Shown in pieces: positions 41,894 to 51,436 of a DNA stretch of 64,000 nucleotides. The notes under the pieces were generated by a model. It did no database searches. It worked only from the letters and a program-made list of their open reading frames with translations, and was not told the DNA's origin. How positions within the stretch are numbered: the first letter of the stretch is position 1; every line of letters starts with the position of its first letter. This stretch comes from Microvirga lupini. Its GTDB lineage: Bacteria; Pseudomonadota; Alphaproteobacteria; Rhizobiales; Beijerinckiaceae. Both the position numbers and the translations under genes were made by a program. The stretch spans positions 25,715 to 89,714 of the forward strand of contig NZ_JACHWB010000012.1 of NCBI RefSeq assembly GCF_014191055.1. Direction: 5' to 3'.

Positions 41894-43216
41894 GTGAACT
41901 CCTCCCTTGCTCTGATCTGGACCATTACGGCCGCCACGACCCTGCTCCAGGCGGGTAACGGTCTCCTGCAGGCCCTGATGCCGTTGCGGATGCAGGCGGA
42001 GGGCATTTCCGTCGCTTCCATCGGCGTCGTGGCTGCCGCCTATGGCGTAGGCTTCTCGACAGGCTGCTTCTTCGCCCCAAGCTTCATCCGCCACGTGGGC
42101 TATATCCGGGCTTTCGCCAGCCTGGCGGCCATGGTGTCCGTGCTGATCCTGGCGATGACCCAGGCTCATTCGACGCTGGCCTGGATCCTGCTGCGCGGGC
42201 TGACAGGCATCACGCTCGCCTGCATCTTCACCGTGACCGATGGCTGGATCAGCGCCCGGGCTACGTCGACTCATCGCGGGCGAATTCTCTCCATCTATAT
42301 GATCTGCACCAAGGTCGCCCTGATGCTGTCCCCGCTCGGGATCAGTTTCGGCGATATCCGTACGGATGGATTGTTCATGGCGGTGAGCGCGCTGATCACG
42401 CTCTCGCTCCTTCCCATTGCGGCGACCACGACAAAGGAGCCGAATGCCCCGCAGGGGGTGCGGATCGAGGTCAGAAAGCTGTTCGCCACGGCTCCATCAG
42501 CGGTGGTCGGAGCCTTCGTGGTCGGTTTGGTCAATGGCCCGGTGATTGCGATTACGCCGGTCTTCGGCGTCAGCATCGGGCTGAGCCAGGATCAGGCGGC
42601 CGCGCTTCTCTTCGCCTTGCAGGCTGGGAGCCTCGCCATGCAATGGCCGCTCGGATGGCTCTCCGATCGAGCGGACCGGCGCTACGTGATTGCTGGCTTG
42701 GCCCTAGGCACGAGCTTGGTCTCGCTCCTGATCCTCTGGGCCAGTGCGCAGAATGCAAGCCTGCTGATTCTGTGGTCGTTTGCGGCCTGGGGTGGCCTTG
42801 CCCTGTGCATCTACTCGGTCTGCGTGGCCCATGCCTGCGACATCGTCGATCCCGGGCAGATCGTGTCCACCGTCGGCACCCTGCTGTTTTCCTGGGCGAC
42901 CGGGGTGACCGTTGGTCCACTGATCGGGGCGCTGGCCATGGAGGTCCTTGGGCCTCAAGGTCTCTTCATCTATGCAGCCTTGGCCTCACTGGGATTGGCC
43001 GCCTTCATCGTGATGCGGATCATTCGCGTGCAGCGCCCGCCGGCCAAAGGCGGCTTTGCCGATATCGCCCCCACCAGCTCCGCCTCGGCGGGTTTGGCAC
43101 CTCGGGCGGAGATCGGCGCCACAGGGGATCTGGCGCATAGCCCCGAACCTGAAGGCGAAGAGGCGGTTGATCAGAATGGAAGGTCGCCTGCCACACGGGT
43201 CGAGACATCGCCGTAG
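41894..43216 (+). CDS. Major facilitator superfamily transporter (YcaD-like)
   Basis: Twelve predicted helices in 440 residues, with a long polar tail after helix 12. The loop after helix 2 (FAPSFIRHVGYIRAFASL) and the central LGWLSDRADRRYVIAG-type motif (PLGWLSDRADRR) are MFS signatures. The family resembles YcaD-type proteins of unknown substrate. The start is a GTG at 41894. Its 3' end overlaps the convergent lytic transglycosylase gene by 46 bp, so the polar tail is encoded opposite the end of that gene. Confidence 0.87.
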   Translation: MNSSLALIWTITAATTLLQAGNGLLQALMPLRMQAEGISVASIGVVAAAYGVGFSTGCFFAPSFIRHVGYIRAFASLAAMVSVLILAMTQAHSTLAWILLRGLTGITLACIFTVTDGWISARATSTHRGRILSIYMICTKVALMLSPLGISFGDIRTDGLFMAVSALITLSLLPIAATTTKEPNAPQGVRIEVRKLFATAPSAVVGAFVVGLVNGPVIAITPVFGVSIGLSQDQAAALLFALQAGSLAMQWPLGWLSDRADRRYVIAGLALGTSLVSLLILWASAQNASLLILWSFAAWGGLALCIYSVCVAHACDIVDPGQIVSTVGTLLFSWATGVTVGPLIGALAMEVLGPQGLFIYAALASLGLAAFIVMRIIRVQRPPAKGGFADIAPTSSASAGLAPRAEIGATGDLAHSPEPEGEEAVDQNGRSPATRVETSP

Positions 43217-44328
43217 CGGTTGAGGCGCTTGTCGATCATGTCGTCGATCTTGCCGTAGACCTCCGCCACGCTGAGCTGGCGGGTTTTCTTGCCATCCTTG
43301 GTGAAGAACAGCGACTTGTTGGACTTCGCCGCGGCCGGGAAGGCGGCCGGCGCGCTCTTCTTCGGGGTGTCATCCACCAAGGCGATGAACTTGCTGGCGC
43401 TATCGACGCCGAAGAAGTGAGACATGTAGAATTCGGAACGATTGAGCTTGCGGCCAAGCTTTGCTTCAATCTTCGCCTTGTCGCGCTTCATCATCTCGGC
43501 GGCCATGAGGGACGAGATGTAAGGATTGCGGCGAAGCCCGAGAATATGCTCGCGCATGGTCTCGTCAGCCACGGCGAGCTTGCCGTCGACCCGCTCGATC
43601 GCCTGTGCTTCCGCATCCAAGCCGTGGGTGGGGCCGAAGGAGCGCACGACCTCGAGCCATGTGCTCGTGATGAACTGGAACAGGCCGACGGCCGAGGATG
43701 TCGAGGCCTTGTTGCCCGGCAGGAAGCTCGATTCCTTGTCCGCAAGAGCCATCATGTAGACAGGGTCAGCGCCGGTCATCTTGGAAGCGCGCAGGATCGT
43801 ATCCACGATCCACACGGGAACGCGCATTTCCTCGAATTCCATGTGATCCGTGAGCTCCCGCGAGACGGGCTTGTCGTCCTCGCTGCCTTCCGTGGTCGGC
43901 GGATTGGTCAGAGGAATGGACAGGATGATCTGCCTTTGCAGGTAGGCCTGATTGGTCTCAGCTGCCGGCACTGGAGCGATAGCTTCGAGCGGATCAGCCG
44001 AAGCGGCATCGGTGACAGATAGAGTGAACGGCTGCGCGTGCTGATCCGGGATCCTGATGGACTTTTCGCCAGCATCGAAAGCTGCCGGAAGAGTTGACTT
44101 CTGCTCCGCGACGGAAGCGGATTGGGGCATGGCAGCGGTGCCGAGGGCCAGGGTCATGCAGGCGCCAAGGCCGAGCATCTTGGTAAGGTTGAGCAGGGTC
44201 TGACCACCTTGAAAGGTGGGGTGCTTCTGAGCCGTACGGCGGGTCTGGAAGCCGCCGTCCTTTCCGAAATCGAGACAAGTAGTCTTCTGCTGGCATGCGT
44301 CGCGAGACGCCGTCAGAGCAATCAGCAT
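43171..44328 (-). CDS. Lytic transglycosylase-like protein (SLT domain)
   Basis: Predicted exported peptidoglycan lytic transglycosylase. The SLT core is ADPVYMMALADKESSFLPGN, where the Glu is catalytic, then AVGLFQFITSTWLEVVRSFG and, further on, SEFYMSHFFG. A signal-like hydrophobic run (MLGLGACMTLALGTAAMPQ) starts at 44178, so the true start may be there or slightly upstream; ATG 44328 has AGGGGG upstream but gives an odd 50-residue extension. The N-terminal half between the signal and the SLT domain is unconserved. The 3' end overlaps the MFS gene. Confidence 0.82.
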   Translation of the reverse strand: MLIALTASRDACQQKTTCLDFGKDGGFQTRRTAQKHPTFQGGQTLLNLTKMLGLGACMTLALGTAAMPQSASVAEQKSTLPAAFDAGEKSIRIPDQHAQPFTLSVTDAASADPLEAIAPVPAAETNQAYLQRQIILSIPLTNPPTTEGSEDDKPVSRELTDHMEFEEMRVPVWIVDTILRASKMTGADPVYMMALADKESSFLPGNKASTSSAVGLFQFITSTWLEVVRSFGPTHGLDAEAQAIERVDGKLAVADETMREHILGLRRNPYISSLMAAEMMKRDKAKIEAKLGRKLNRSEFYMSHFFGVDSASKFIALVDDTPKKSAPAAFPAAAKSNKSLFFTKDGKKTRQLSVAEVYGKIDDMIDKRLNRYGDVSTRVAGDLPF

Positions 44329-44692
44329 ATGAAGAAGCCCCCTAGAATGCGCCGCTTCGCTGCCGAGACAGGTTTGCGGTTGTTCTTCGTTCAAGCGAGG
44401 TCAGTATGTGCGTGCCAGATATGTCCAGAATGGGTCAGCTTAACGGTGAATTTGGACTTTGTTCCCACGTGCGACCTTTTGCAACTATCCGGACGAAGGG
44501 GATAATCTTCAAGAATTCTCTAAAGTCTAAGGAAATACACGTTCGAAAACGCTTCTGAGACAGACGATTATCTCAATGTTGCGGGTCATTCCGCCGCACT
44601 TGGGAAATTGCTCAGCTTGCCCTGAAGCATGGCATCCTGCTTTGATTGTGAGGCCGCAGGCCTCAGCGAACAGGCTTCATAGGTGTTGGCGG
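44329..44692. other. 364-bp divergent intergenic region
   Basis: Lies between the lytic transglycosylase (minus) and the BtuF-like gene (plus). I looked for a cobalamin riboswitch because of the cobalamin context and found no recognisable B12 box. No RNA gene or convincing small frame is seen. Confidence 0.4.
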
Positions 44693-45547
44693 ATGATCTC
44701 GAAGCTTTGCGATGGCGGCCGTATCGGATGGGCCTTTCTGATCGGCTGCCTCTGGGGAATCTCTACGGCTGTAGCTCAGCCGAAGCCGCAGCAGGTCGCC
44801 TCCCTCAATCTCTGCACGGACCAATTGCTGCTGGCTCTGGCTGATCGTCACCAGATCGCATCTTTGAGCCGGCTTGCCCACGATCCATCTGTCTCTTTCA
44901 TGGCAGAGCAGGCGGCAGGCCTGCCTCTGAACAAGGGTGGAGCAGAGGCTCTTCTGTTCAGCAGGCCCGATCTGGTGCTGACCGGAACCTACGGCCAGCA
45001 GGATCAGGTGGCCGTCCTGAAGCGGCAGGGCTTGGAGGTTCTCCAGCTTGGCCCCTGGCAGGGACTGACGGAAGGGCGCGAGCAGATCCGGCTCCTTGCC
45101 GGCCGGCTCGGACATGTGGATCGCGGCGAGGCCCTCATTGCCCGAATCGATGCGGCTTTGGATCGGGCGAAGGCTATTATCCCGGACGGGCGCAGCATTC
45201 TGGTCTACGAGCGGGGAGGGTGGGTGACAGATGCCCGTTCGCCGTTAGGCGAAGTGCTGACGCAGATGGGCTTCACGCTGCATCAGGAGGTTCTGGGTCA
45301 GAAAAACGGAGGCGTCGTACGCCTGGAGACGATCGTCATCACCCCGCCGGACCTGATGCTCGTCGATGCTGGGTCGCAGCAGGCGATCGACAATGGCACG
45401 GCTCTCTTCGCCCATCCCGCGCTGGCCGCCGCCGTGCCGCGCGAGCGGCGCCTCGCCGTTCCGGGCCGTCTCACGATCTGCGGAGGTCCCTCGACGCCTG
45501 CCATGATCGAAGCCTTGGCCGATGAGGTGAGGTCCAAGCTGCCCTGA
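44693..45547 (+). CDS. ABC transporter substrate-binding protein, BtuF-like
   Basis: Periplasmic receptor of the helical-backbone metal/corrin class. A signal peptide follows ATG 44693 (RIGWAFLIGCLWGISTAVAQ), preceded by GGCGG. NLCTDQLLLALADRHQIASL and RPDLVLTGTYG are the family segments. Next to cobP it probably binds cobalamin or a precursor; heme or siderophore binding is the alternative. No permease or ATPase gene is adjacent. It is convergent with cobP, 12 bp apart. Confidence 0.8.
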   Translation: MISKLCDGGRIGWAFLIGCLWGISTAVAQPKPQQVASLNLCTDQLLLALADRHQIASLSRLAHDPSVSFMAEQAAGLPLNKGGAEALLFSRPDLVLTGTYGQQDQVAVLKRQGLEVLQLGPWQGLTEGREQIRLLAGRLGHVDRGEALIARIDAALDRAKAIIPDGRSILVYERGGWVTDARSPLGEVLTQMGFTLHQEVLGQKNGGVVRLETIVITPPDLMLVDAGSQQAIDNGTALFAHPALAAAVPRERRLAVPGRLTICGGPSTPAMIEALADEVRSKLP

Positions 45548-45559
45548 TTGTTGCCGTGT

Positions 45560-46105
45560 TCAGGCCAGTCTCAGATCCAGCCGGGGAGCGGGCTTCAGCA
45601 GGATGGGGCAGCCTGCGGCCACGAAGATCACCGCATCGCAGGCTTCCGCCATCTTCTGGTTCAGGCGGCCCTGCTCATCGCGGAAGGAACGCCCGAGAGG
45701 GGTCGAGGGGACGATGCCCTGACCCACTTCGTTCGAGACCAGGATGAGGGGCCCCTGGGCTTCCCGAGTCGCGCGGATCAGTTCATCGGCCTCACGGGAC
45801 GGGTCGCGCTCGGCAAGCACGACGTTGGAGAGCCAAAGGGTCAGGCAATCGACAAGCACGGCCTTCTCAGGATTTGTCTGAGTCTGGATGGCCTGCACCA
45901 GCTCTAATGGGGCATCCACGGTCTGCCAGGAGCGGTCGCGCTCCAGGCGATGGAGAGCAATGCGCTCGCGCATCTCGTCGTCGAAGGCTTGCGCCGTCGC
46001 GATATAGATCCGCTGCGATGAGGTCTGCTCGGCAAGCTGCAGGGCGGTGCGGCTCTTGCCGGAACGCGCTCCGCCCAAAACCAGGACACGACGGTGGACG
46101 GGCAT
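45560..46105 (-). CDS. cobP: Adenosylcobinamide kinase / phosphate guanylyltransferase (CobP/CobU)
   Basis: Bifunctional enzyme that phosphorylates adenosylcobinamide and transfers GMP in the lower part of cobalamin synthesis. P-loop GGARSGKS near the N-terminus, then RIYIATAQAFDDEMRERIALH with the guanylylated His region and VLVDCLTLWLSN. Its 181 residues are typical. It starts 6 bp after the stop of the PAS/HWE kinase gene on the same strand, so they may be co-transcribed, an odd pair. Confidence 0.93.
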   Translation of the reverse strand: MPVHRRVLVLGGARSGKSRTALQLAEQTSSQRIYIATAQAFDDEMRERIALHRLERDRSWQTVDAPLELVQAIQTQTNPEKAVLVDCLTLWLSNVVLAERDPSREADELIRATREAQGPLILVSNEVGQGIVPSTPLGRSFRDEQGRLNQKMAEACDAVIFVAAGCPILLKPAPRLDLRLA

Positions 46106-46111
46106 GGCCGG

Positions 46112-47521
46112 TCAGGCGCTCAGCCGGTTGACGGGAATGACCATGTGAACACGCAGGCCGTCCGGCCGCCACTCGCGCTCGAGGGTGCCCCCGAGTTGCC
46201 CGGCGATGCTGCGCTGGGACAGCTGCGTGCCGAAGCCCTCAAAGCTTGGCGGAGCGGCAATGGGCGGTCCGCCGCTTTCGGTCCAGAGGAGATCCACGTT
46301 CTCCTCCCGAAGCGTCCAATGGATGGTGAGCTCACCCTCCGCACAGGACAGGCACCCATATTTGGCCGCATTGGTGGCAAGCTCATGCAGAACCAAGGCA
46401 AGGCTCGTCGTCGTGTTGGAGCCCACGGCAACGCTGGGTCCTTCGATGGCGATCCTGTTCTGGCCAGACTGCCTGTAGGGCTCAAGGACAGCTTCGATCA
46501 GCCGGGAGAGCTCAACGTCGGTGCCGGAGCCCGGCTCTGTTGCGGATGCAGGCTGGACCAGCTCATGGGCGCGTGACAGGGCGCTGAGCCGCCCCCGCAG
46601 GGCCGTCGCCATTTCCTTGGTGTCTTTGGCCGTGCGGGCCGTCATCGAGACCATGCCGTTCGCGATGGCGAACAGGTTCTTCACGCGGTGATTGAGTTCC
46701 CTGGTCAGAAGCTTCTGCGCCTCTTCGAGCGTATGGCGCTCCGTGATGTCGCTGATCACGCCGTAAAGGCTGATGGCGCGGCGCGTGCCGCCGTCATTCA
46801 CGTGAAGGGCTCGTCCGTGGGAACGGAACCAGCGGAGGCTCCCGTCAGGGAGCTGCGCCCGGTAGCGATTGTCGTACTTGCCATCCGATCCCGGGGCCGC
46901 TGCAGCGGCGATCCGTGTCCTCACATCCTCCCGGTCCTCGGGATGGATGATGTTCAAGGCTTCGTCGAGCGAGAGGCTGTACAATCCATTGTGAGGAATG
47001 TGGTAGAGCGCGCAGCTTTCCTCATCCCAGGTGATCTGGTTGTTATTCAGATCGATCTGCCAGGTTCCGAGATTGGCCGCCTCGAGAGCCAAACGATACT
47101 GGCTTTCGAGCATTCGGACCGCCTCGTCAGCCTTCTTCTGCTCGTCGATATTGGTACTCGTGCCGAACCAGCGGGTAATCTTGCCGGTGAGGTCCTGGAT
47201 CGGAATGGCGCGGCTCAGGAACCATTGATGGTCGCCGGTTGCGTTCCTGATCCGGTGCTCCCACTCATACGCCTGCCCGGCATCTAGCGAGCGCTGCCAA
47301 TGGTCCCGGGTCTGCGCCAGATCGTCCGGATGGATGGATTCCTGCCAGCCGTTTCCGAGAATCTGCTCGCTTGAACGTCCCGTATATTCACGCCAGCGGC
47401 GGTTGGCATAGTCGACAGATCCATCAGGTCGGGCCGACCAGACGAGTTGCGGCAGGGATTCCGCCAGAACGGCATATTGGGTCTCTGTATCCTTGAAATC
47501 CACGCAGAACTCCCGGGCCAT
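46112..47521 (-). CDS. PAS-domain sensor kinase of the HWE family
   Basis: Soluble sensor kinase. PAS 1 (about 15-125, ESLPQLVWSARPDGSVDYAN), PAS 2 with PAC (about 140-265, RYRAQLPDGSLRWFRSHGRA), then an HWE-type dimerisation domain with ELNHRVKNLFAIANGMV, where the His is phosphorylated, and an ATPase domain with HELATNAAKYG and the GFGTQL G-box. No TM helix, so it senses a cytosolic cue. HWE kinases are often light, redox or general-stress sensors feeding PhyR-type regulators; no partner response regulator is adjacent. Start could be ATG 47521 or GTG 47539; neither has a strong SD. Confidence 0.9.
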   Translation of the reverse strand: MAREFCVDFKDTETQYAVLAESLPQLVWSARPDGSVDYANRRWREYTGRSSEQILGNGWQESIHPDDLAQTRDHWQRSLDAGQAYEWEHRIRNATGDHQWFLSRAIPIQDLTGKITRWFGTSTNIDEQKKADEAVRMLESQYRLALEAANLGTWQIDLNNNQITWDEESCALYHIPHNGLYSLSLDEALNIIHPEDREDVRTRIAAAAAPGSDGKYDNRYRAQLPDGSLRWFRSHGRALHVNDGGTRRAISLYGVISDITERHTLEEAQKLLTRELNHRVKNLFAIANGMVSMTARTAKDTKEMATALRGRLSALSRAHELVQPASATEPGSGTDVELSRLIEAVLEPYRQSGQNRIAIEGPSVAVGSNTTTSLALVLHELATNAAKYGCLSCAEGELTIHWTLREENVDLLWTESGGPPIAAPPSFEGFGTQLSQRSIAGQLGGTLEREWRPDGLRVHMVIPVNRLSA

Positions 47522-47762
47522 CCATGCGGCCAAAGTCACTCACAAGCCGGCTTCGATCAGGGAAGCATTGTTGTAGGCCTTTTTCGAGGCTGACAACCCA
47601 CATCCGCTCCGATGTGGATTTTCTCGGCCCAGAGAGTAGCGCCAGTCTTGCGAAACCATTAAAAGGCCGCCTGCGTCTGGTAGTTCTCCTCGCCAGCGCC
47701 TAGATGCAGGACAGCCCACGCACCCGCGGCCTTTCCTACGCTGAGGCTGATTGACAGTTTTC

Positions 47763-48824
47763 ATGAACGATATGAGCTCCCGCCCGGTGTCTCCGCCGGA
47801 GATGTCATCTGCCGAGGCCCTTCAGCCGAAGGAGCGCCGCTCCCGCCGTTTTGCCTGGATCGGAATGGCAGCGAGCATTCTCCTGTTCGGCGCTTCGCTC
47901 GTCGTCCTCTGGCACATTGTGTCTGATATCGACATCAACGAGCTGAAATCCGCGTTCACGGCCGCAAGCTTCCGTCAGATCGGACTGGCGGTGCTCTTCA
48001 CGGCGATCAGCTATGGCTTGCTGACCTGCTACGACGCCATTGCGCTCCGCCAGCTCAAGCTGCAGATACCCTACCGCACTACGGCGCTCGCCTCCTTCAC
48101 GAGCTACGCGGTGAGCTTCACCCTGGGGTTCCCGCTGCTCACGGCCGGAACGGTCCGCTACTGGATCTATTCGCCCAAGGGTGTGAAGCCGGGACGGGTG
48201 GCGAGCCTCACCGTCATCGCCGGGGTGACCTTCTGGCTCGGCATGGCCCTCGTGCTCGCCTGGAGCCTGATCAGCAAGGCCGACGAACTGGCGAGCCTCG
48301 TCTACACCCATATCTGGATGAACCAGCTTGTCGGCCTGGGCGCGGCCGTCTTCGTCGCCGCCTACATGATCTGGGTTTCTCTCAAGCGCCGTTCGGTCAA
48401 GATCCAGGGCTGGAAGCTTGAGCTGCCAGGTTTTCGTCTGTCGCTTGCGCAGATCCTGATCGGCGCAGCCGACGTCTGCGCCGGCGCGGGCGTGCTCTTC
48501 GTGCTCCTGCCGGGCGGGCACAATCTCGGCTTCGAAACCTTCGTGGCGGTCTACATCTTCGCCGTCATGCTTGGGGTGGCGAGCCATGCGCCGGGAGGCC
48601 TGGGCGTCTTCGAGGCGACCATCCTTCTCGCCCTCTCGAGCTATCCGAGGGAGCCGGTTCTCGGGGCGCTGCTCCTCTACCGCCTGTGCTATTACCTCAT
48701 TCCGTTCGTGGTCGCCCTGGCGCTCCTCGGCGGCTACGAGATCCGCAACCGGATCCGGGGAGCTCGGCTCGCTTTCAAGCCCGATGAGGATGAGGTCGCC
48801 GGAGCAGAGCTTGGCGGGAGATGA
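47763..48824 (+). CDS. UPF0104 / LPG-synthase TM-region family protein
   Basis: Integral membrane protein of 353 residues with about eight helices, similar to the flippase half of MprF (lysylphosphatidylglycerol synthase). FTSYAVSFTLGFPLLTAGTV and LGVASHAPGGLGVFEATILL are the conserved signatures. It lacks the soluble aminoacyl-transfer domain, so it would act only as a lipid transporter or be of unknown role. I take ATG 47763 (MNDMSSRPVSPPEMSS). It precedes phoR by 57 bp but belongs to a different function. Confidence 0.85.
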   Translation: MNDMSSRPVSPPEMSSAEALQPKERRSRRFAWIGMAASILLFGASLVVLWHIVSDIDINELKSAFTAASFRQIGLAVLFTAISYGLLTCYDAIALRQLKLQIPYRTTALASFTSYAVSFTLGFPLLTAGTVRYWIYSPKGVKPGRVASLTVIAGVTFWLGMALVLAWSLISKADELASLVYTHIWMNQLVGLGAAVFVAAYMIWVSLKRRSVKIQGWKLELPGFRLSLAQILIGAADVCAGAGVLFVLLPGGHNLGFETFVAVYIFAVMLGVASHAPGGLGVFEATILLALSSYPREPVLGALLLYRLCYYLIPFVVALALLGGYEIRNRIRGARLAFKPDEDEVAGAELGGR

Positions 48825-48881
48825 CACCTGCGGGAGCCTGCCTTAAAGAAGGCGTGCAACCTCTCCGAGACCTCCTGTTCC

Positions 48882-50180
48882 ATGAGCGCTCCCGACGATC
48901 CGACGCCGGAACCCAAACCTCAGGGCGCCGCGCTCTTGCGTGATGCAGCCCTGCGGGCTGCGGTGGTTGCGTGCTTCGTCATGGTGGTCGTCGCGCTGGT
49001 GCAGGGCAACGGGGATGCCTGGCTTCTGCTTTGGGCGGCCATCGCCATACTCGCGGGCTTTGTGGTCGCCGGGCCCAAGCGCAGCCTGGGGGTCGGAGCC
49101 CGGTCGCAGACAAGCAAACCCCAGCAATCGAGCATCGCCGAAGCCGTCCTGGCTCAGATCCCCGATCCGGTCATCCTGGTGGACCAGCGTGCCGTCGTCC
49201 TAGAGGGCAACAAAGCCGCGTACGGGCTCCTGAGCGGATTGAAGACCGGGCACCCTTTGTCCTTCGCGCTCCGTAGCCCCGACGTGCTCGACGGCATCCA
49301 GAGGGCTCTGGAGACGGGTGAACCTCTGAAAGTGGAGTATTCGGAGCGGATTCCCACCGAGCGCACCTTCGAAGTCCATCTCGGGCCCCTCCAGGCCGAT
49401 GCGCCCAGCACCGGGGTCCAGGCCGGGGTTGTCCTGTTCTTTCGCGATCTCACCTCGGCTCGCCGGCTGGAGGCAATGAGGGCCGATTTCGTGGCCAATG
49501 CGAGCCATGAGCTGCGCACCCCGCTGGCTTCGGTGCTCGGCTTCATCGAGACCCTTCAGGGCCCGGCCCGCGATGATGTGAAGGCCCGGGAGCGCTTTCT
49601 CGACATCATGAAGGGGCAGGCCGAGCGCATGAAGCGCCTGATCGACGATCTCCTGTCTCTGTCCCGCATCGAGATGCGGGCGCATCTCTCCCCGACCCAG
49701 AATGTCGATCTGGCCTCCATCGTGTCCCAGATGATCGAAACCCTGTCGCCCATGGCACGGGAGAGGGGCGTCGTCATCCAGGCCAAGCTGCCAGGGCAGC
49801 CCATCCTCGTGCGCGGCGACCGCGACGAGCTCCTGCGCGTCGCCGAGAACCTGATCGAGAATGCCGTGAAATATGGCGAGAGCGGTGGCAGGGTGGACGT
49901 GGAGATCGCCAGCATCGGTCCCTCCCATGGCGAGCAGGGGCCCCACGTCACCTTTGCCGTCCAGGATTACGGGCCGGGCATCGCGCCCGAGCACCTGCCG
50001 CGCCTGACCGAGCGGTTCTACCGGGCCGATGTGGCGCAGAGCCGCGACAAGGGCGGAACGGGCCTGGGGCTCGCCATCGTCAAGCACATCGTCAACCGCC
50101 ACCGCGGCCATTTCGATATTGCGAGCGAGCCGGGGCAGGGGGCACGTTTTACGGTGACATTGCCCGAAGCCCGCTCCTGA
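48882..50180 (+). CDS. phoR: Phosphate regulon sensor kinase PhoR
   Basis: Sensor histidine kinase of the phosphate response; it reads the Pst transporter state through PhoU rather than phosphate itself. Two N-terminal helices (about 25-66) are followed by a PAS domain, a HisKA domain with FVANASHELRTPLASVLGFI (phospho-His209), and an ATPase with the N-box NLIENAVKYG and GGTGLGLAIVKHI. Its 432 residues are typical. pstS follows after a gap holding a Pho box. The response regulator phoB ends the cluster. Confidence 0.95.
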   Translation: MSAPDDPTPEPKPQGAALLRDAALRAAVVACFVMVVVALVQGNGDAWLLLWAAIAILAGFVVAGPKRSLGVGARSQTSKPQQSSIAEAVLAQIPDPVILVDQRAVVLEGNKAAYGLLSGLKTGHPLSFALRSPDVLDGIQRALETGEPLKVEYSERIPTERTFEVHLGPLQADAPSTGVQAGVVLFFRDLTSARRLEAMRADFVANASHELRTPLASVLGFIETLQGPARDDVKARERFLDIMKGQAERMKRLIDDLLSLSRIEMRAHLSPTQNVDLASIVSQMIETLSPMARERGVVIQAKLPGQPILVRGDRDELLRVAENLIENAVKYGESGGRVDVEIASIGPSHGEQGPHVTFAVQDYGPGIAPEHLPRLTERFYRADVAQSRDKGGTGLGLAIVKHIVNRHRGHFDIASEPGQGARFTVTLPEARS

Positions 50181-50234
50181 CCGGGCGATTTTCCCAGAGA
50201 CGAAATCGAGACCCCACAAGGGATCCTTTGGGGG

Positions 50235-50263
50235 TGTCATGTAATTGTCATCCAACTGTCGTA
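50235..50263 (+). promoter_or_regulatory. Pho box (three 11-bp repeats) before pstS
   Basis: TGTCATG, TGTCATC and TGTCGTA start at 50235, 50246 and 50257, spaced 11 bp, matching the established PhoB half-site CTGTCAT array. CCTAGC around 50281-50286 could be the -10. It indicates PhoB-driven transcription of pstSCAB-phoU-phoB from a promoter inside the cluster. Confidence 0.88.
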
Positions 50264-50357
50264 GAGGAGACATCCGTCGGGCCTAGCTGTCCCATCGCGT
50301 GACACGGCCCAGCGCTTTCAAGCCGCCTGTCACAGTGCATGAACAGGAGATTGACCC

Positions 50358-51401
50358 TTGAAGATCATGTCCTACGCCATTGCGGCCGGCCTTGCCGTCG
50401 CGAGCCTCACGACCACGGCCTCTGCCGCTGACATTACCGGCGCAGGCGCGACGTTCCCGTTCCCGATCTACGCCAAATGGGCCGAGGCCTATAACAAGGA
50501 AACGGGCAACCGGCTGAACTATCAGTCCATCGGCTCCAGCGGCGGCATCCGCCAGATCCGGGCCAAGACTGTCGATTTCGGCGCCACCGATGCTCCGCTG
50601 AAGGGCGAAGAGCTTCAGAAGGACGGCTTCGTCCAGTTCCCGGCGGTCATGGGCGGCGTGGTCGCCGTCTATAACGTTCAGGGCGTTTCCGCCGGCCAGC
50701 TGAAGCTGACGGGCGAAGTTCTTGCCGATATCTTCAACGGCAAGATCTCCAAGTGGAACGATGCCAAGATCGCGCAGGCGAACCAGGGCGTGACGCTTCC
50801 CAACGCCTCGATCACCCCGGTCTACCGCTCCGACGGATCGGGCACCACCAGCGTGTTCACCACCTATCTGTCCCAGGTCTCGGAAGGCTGGAAGAGCGGA
50901 CCGGGCGCCGGCTCCTCGGTGCAATGGCCCGTCGGCCAGGGCGGCAAGGGCAATGAGGGCGTTGCCGCTCTCGTGAAGCAGGTGCCGAACTCGATCGGCT
51001 ACGTTGAATATGCCTACGCCAAGCAGAACAGCATTCCGTTCGCCCAGCTCCAGAACAAGAACGGCAAGTTCGTCTCGCCGGAAGCCAAGACCTTTCAGGC
51101 TGCCGCCGCCAATGCCGATTGGAAGTCGGCCCCCGGCTACGGCATCTCGCTGACGAACCAGGCCGGCGACGAGGCTTGGCCGATCACGGCTCCGACCTTC
51201 ATCCTCGTTCCCAAGAGCCCGGAGAAGCCGGAGCAGGTGGCCGAGGCCCTGAAATTCTTCGACTGGTCGTTCAAGAACGGCGACAAGATGGCTGTTGATC
51301 TCGACTATGTGCCGCTTCCCGCCCAGCTGAAGGATCAGGTGCGCGCGACCTGGAAGAGCGAGATCAAGAACGTTTCGGGTCAGCCTGTCTTCACGCAGTA
51401 A
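50358..51401 (+). CDS. pstS: Phosphate-binding protein PstS
   Basis: Periplasmic phosphate receptor of the Pst ABC transporter. A Sec signal ends near TTTASA|ADITGAGATFPFP, the classic mature N-terminus. IGSSGGIRQIRAKTVDFGAT and VYRSDGSGTTSVFTTYL are phosphate-binding loops. The start is probably TTG 50358, 8 nt after AGGAG; ATG 50367 is too far from it. Preceded by the Pho box and followed by pstC. Confidence 0.96.
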   Translation: MKIMSYAIAAGLAVASLTTTASAADITGAGATFPFPIYAKWAEAYNKETGNRLNYQSIGSSGGIRQIRAKTVDFGATDAPLKGEELQKDGFVQFPAVMGGVVAVYNVQGVSAGQLKLTGEVLADIFNGKISKWNDAKIAQANQGVTLPNASITPVYRSDGSGTTSVFTTYLSQVSEGWKSGPGAGSSVQWPVGQGGKGNEGVAALVKQVPNSIGYVEYAYAKQNSIPFAQLQNKNGKFVSPEAKTFQAAAANADWKSAPGYGISLTNQAGDEAWPITAPTFILVPKSPEKPEQVAEALKFFDWSFKNGDKMAVDLDYVPLPAQLKDQVRATWKSEIKNVSGQPVFTQ

Positions 51402-51436
51402 TCTGACCTCGATCAACCAGCATAGCGGATCGGCGA

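Noticed and set aside
44481..44692. Cobalamin riboswitch before the BtuF-like gene
   Set aside because: Expected from context, but no B12 box or the usual conserved core could be found.
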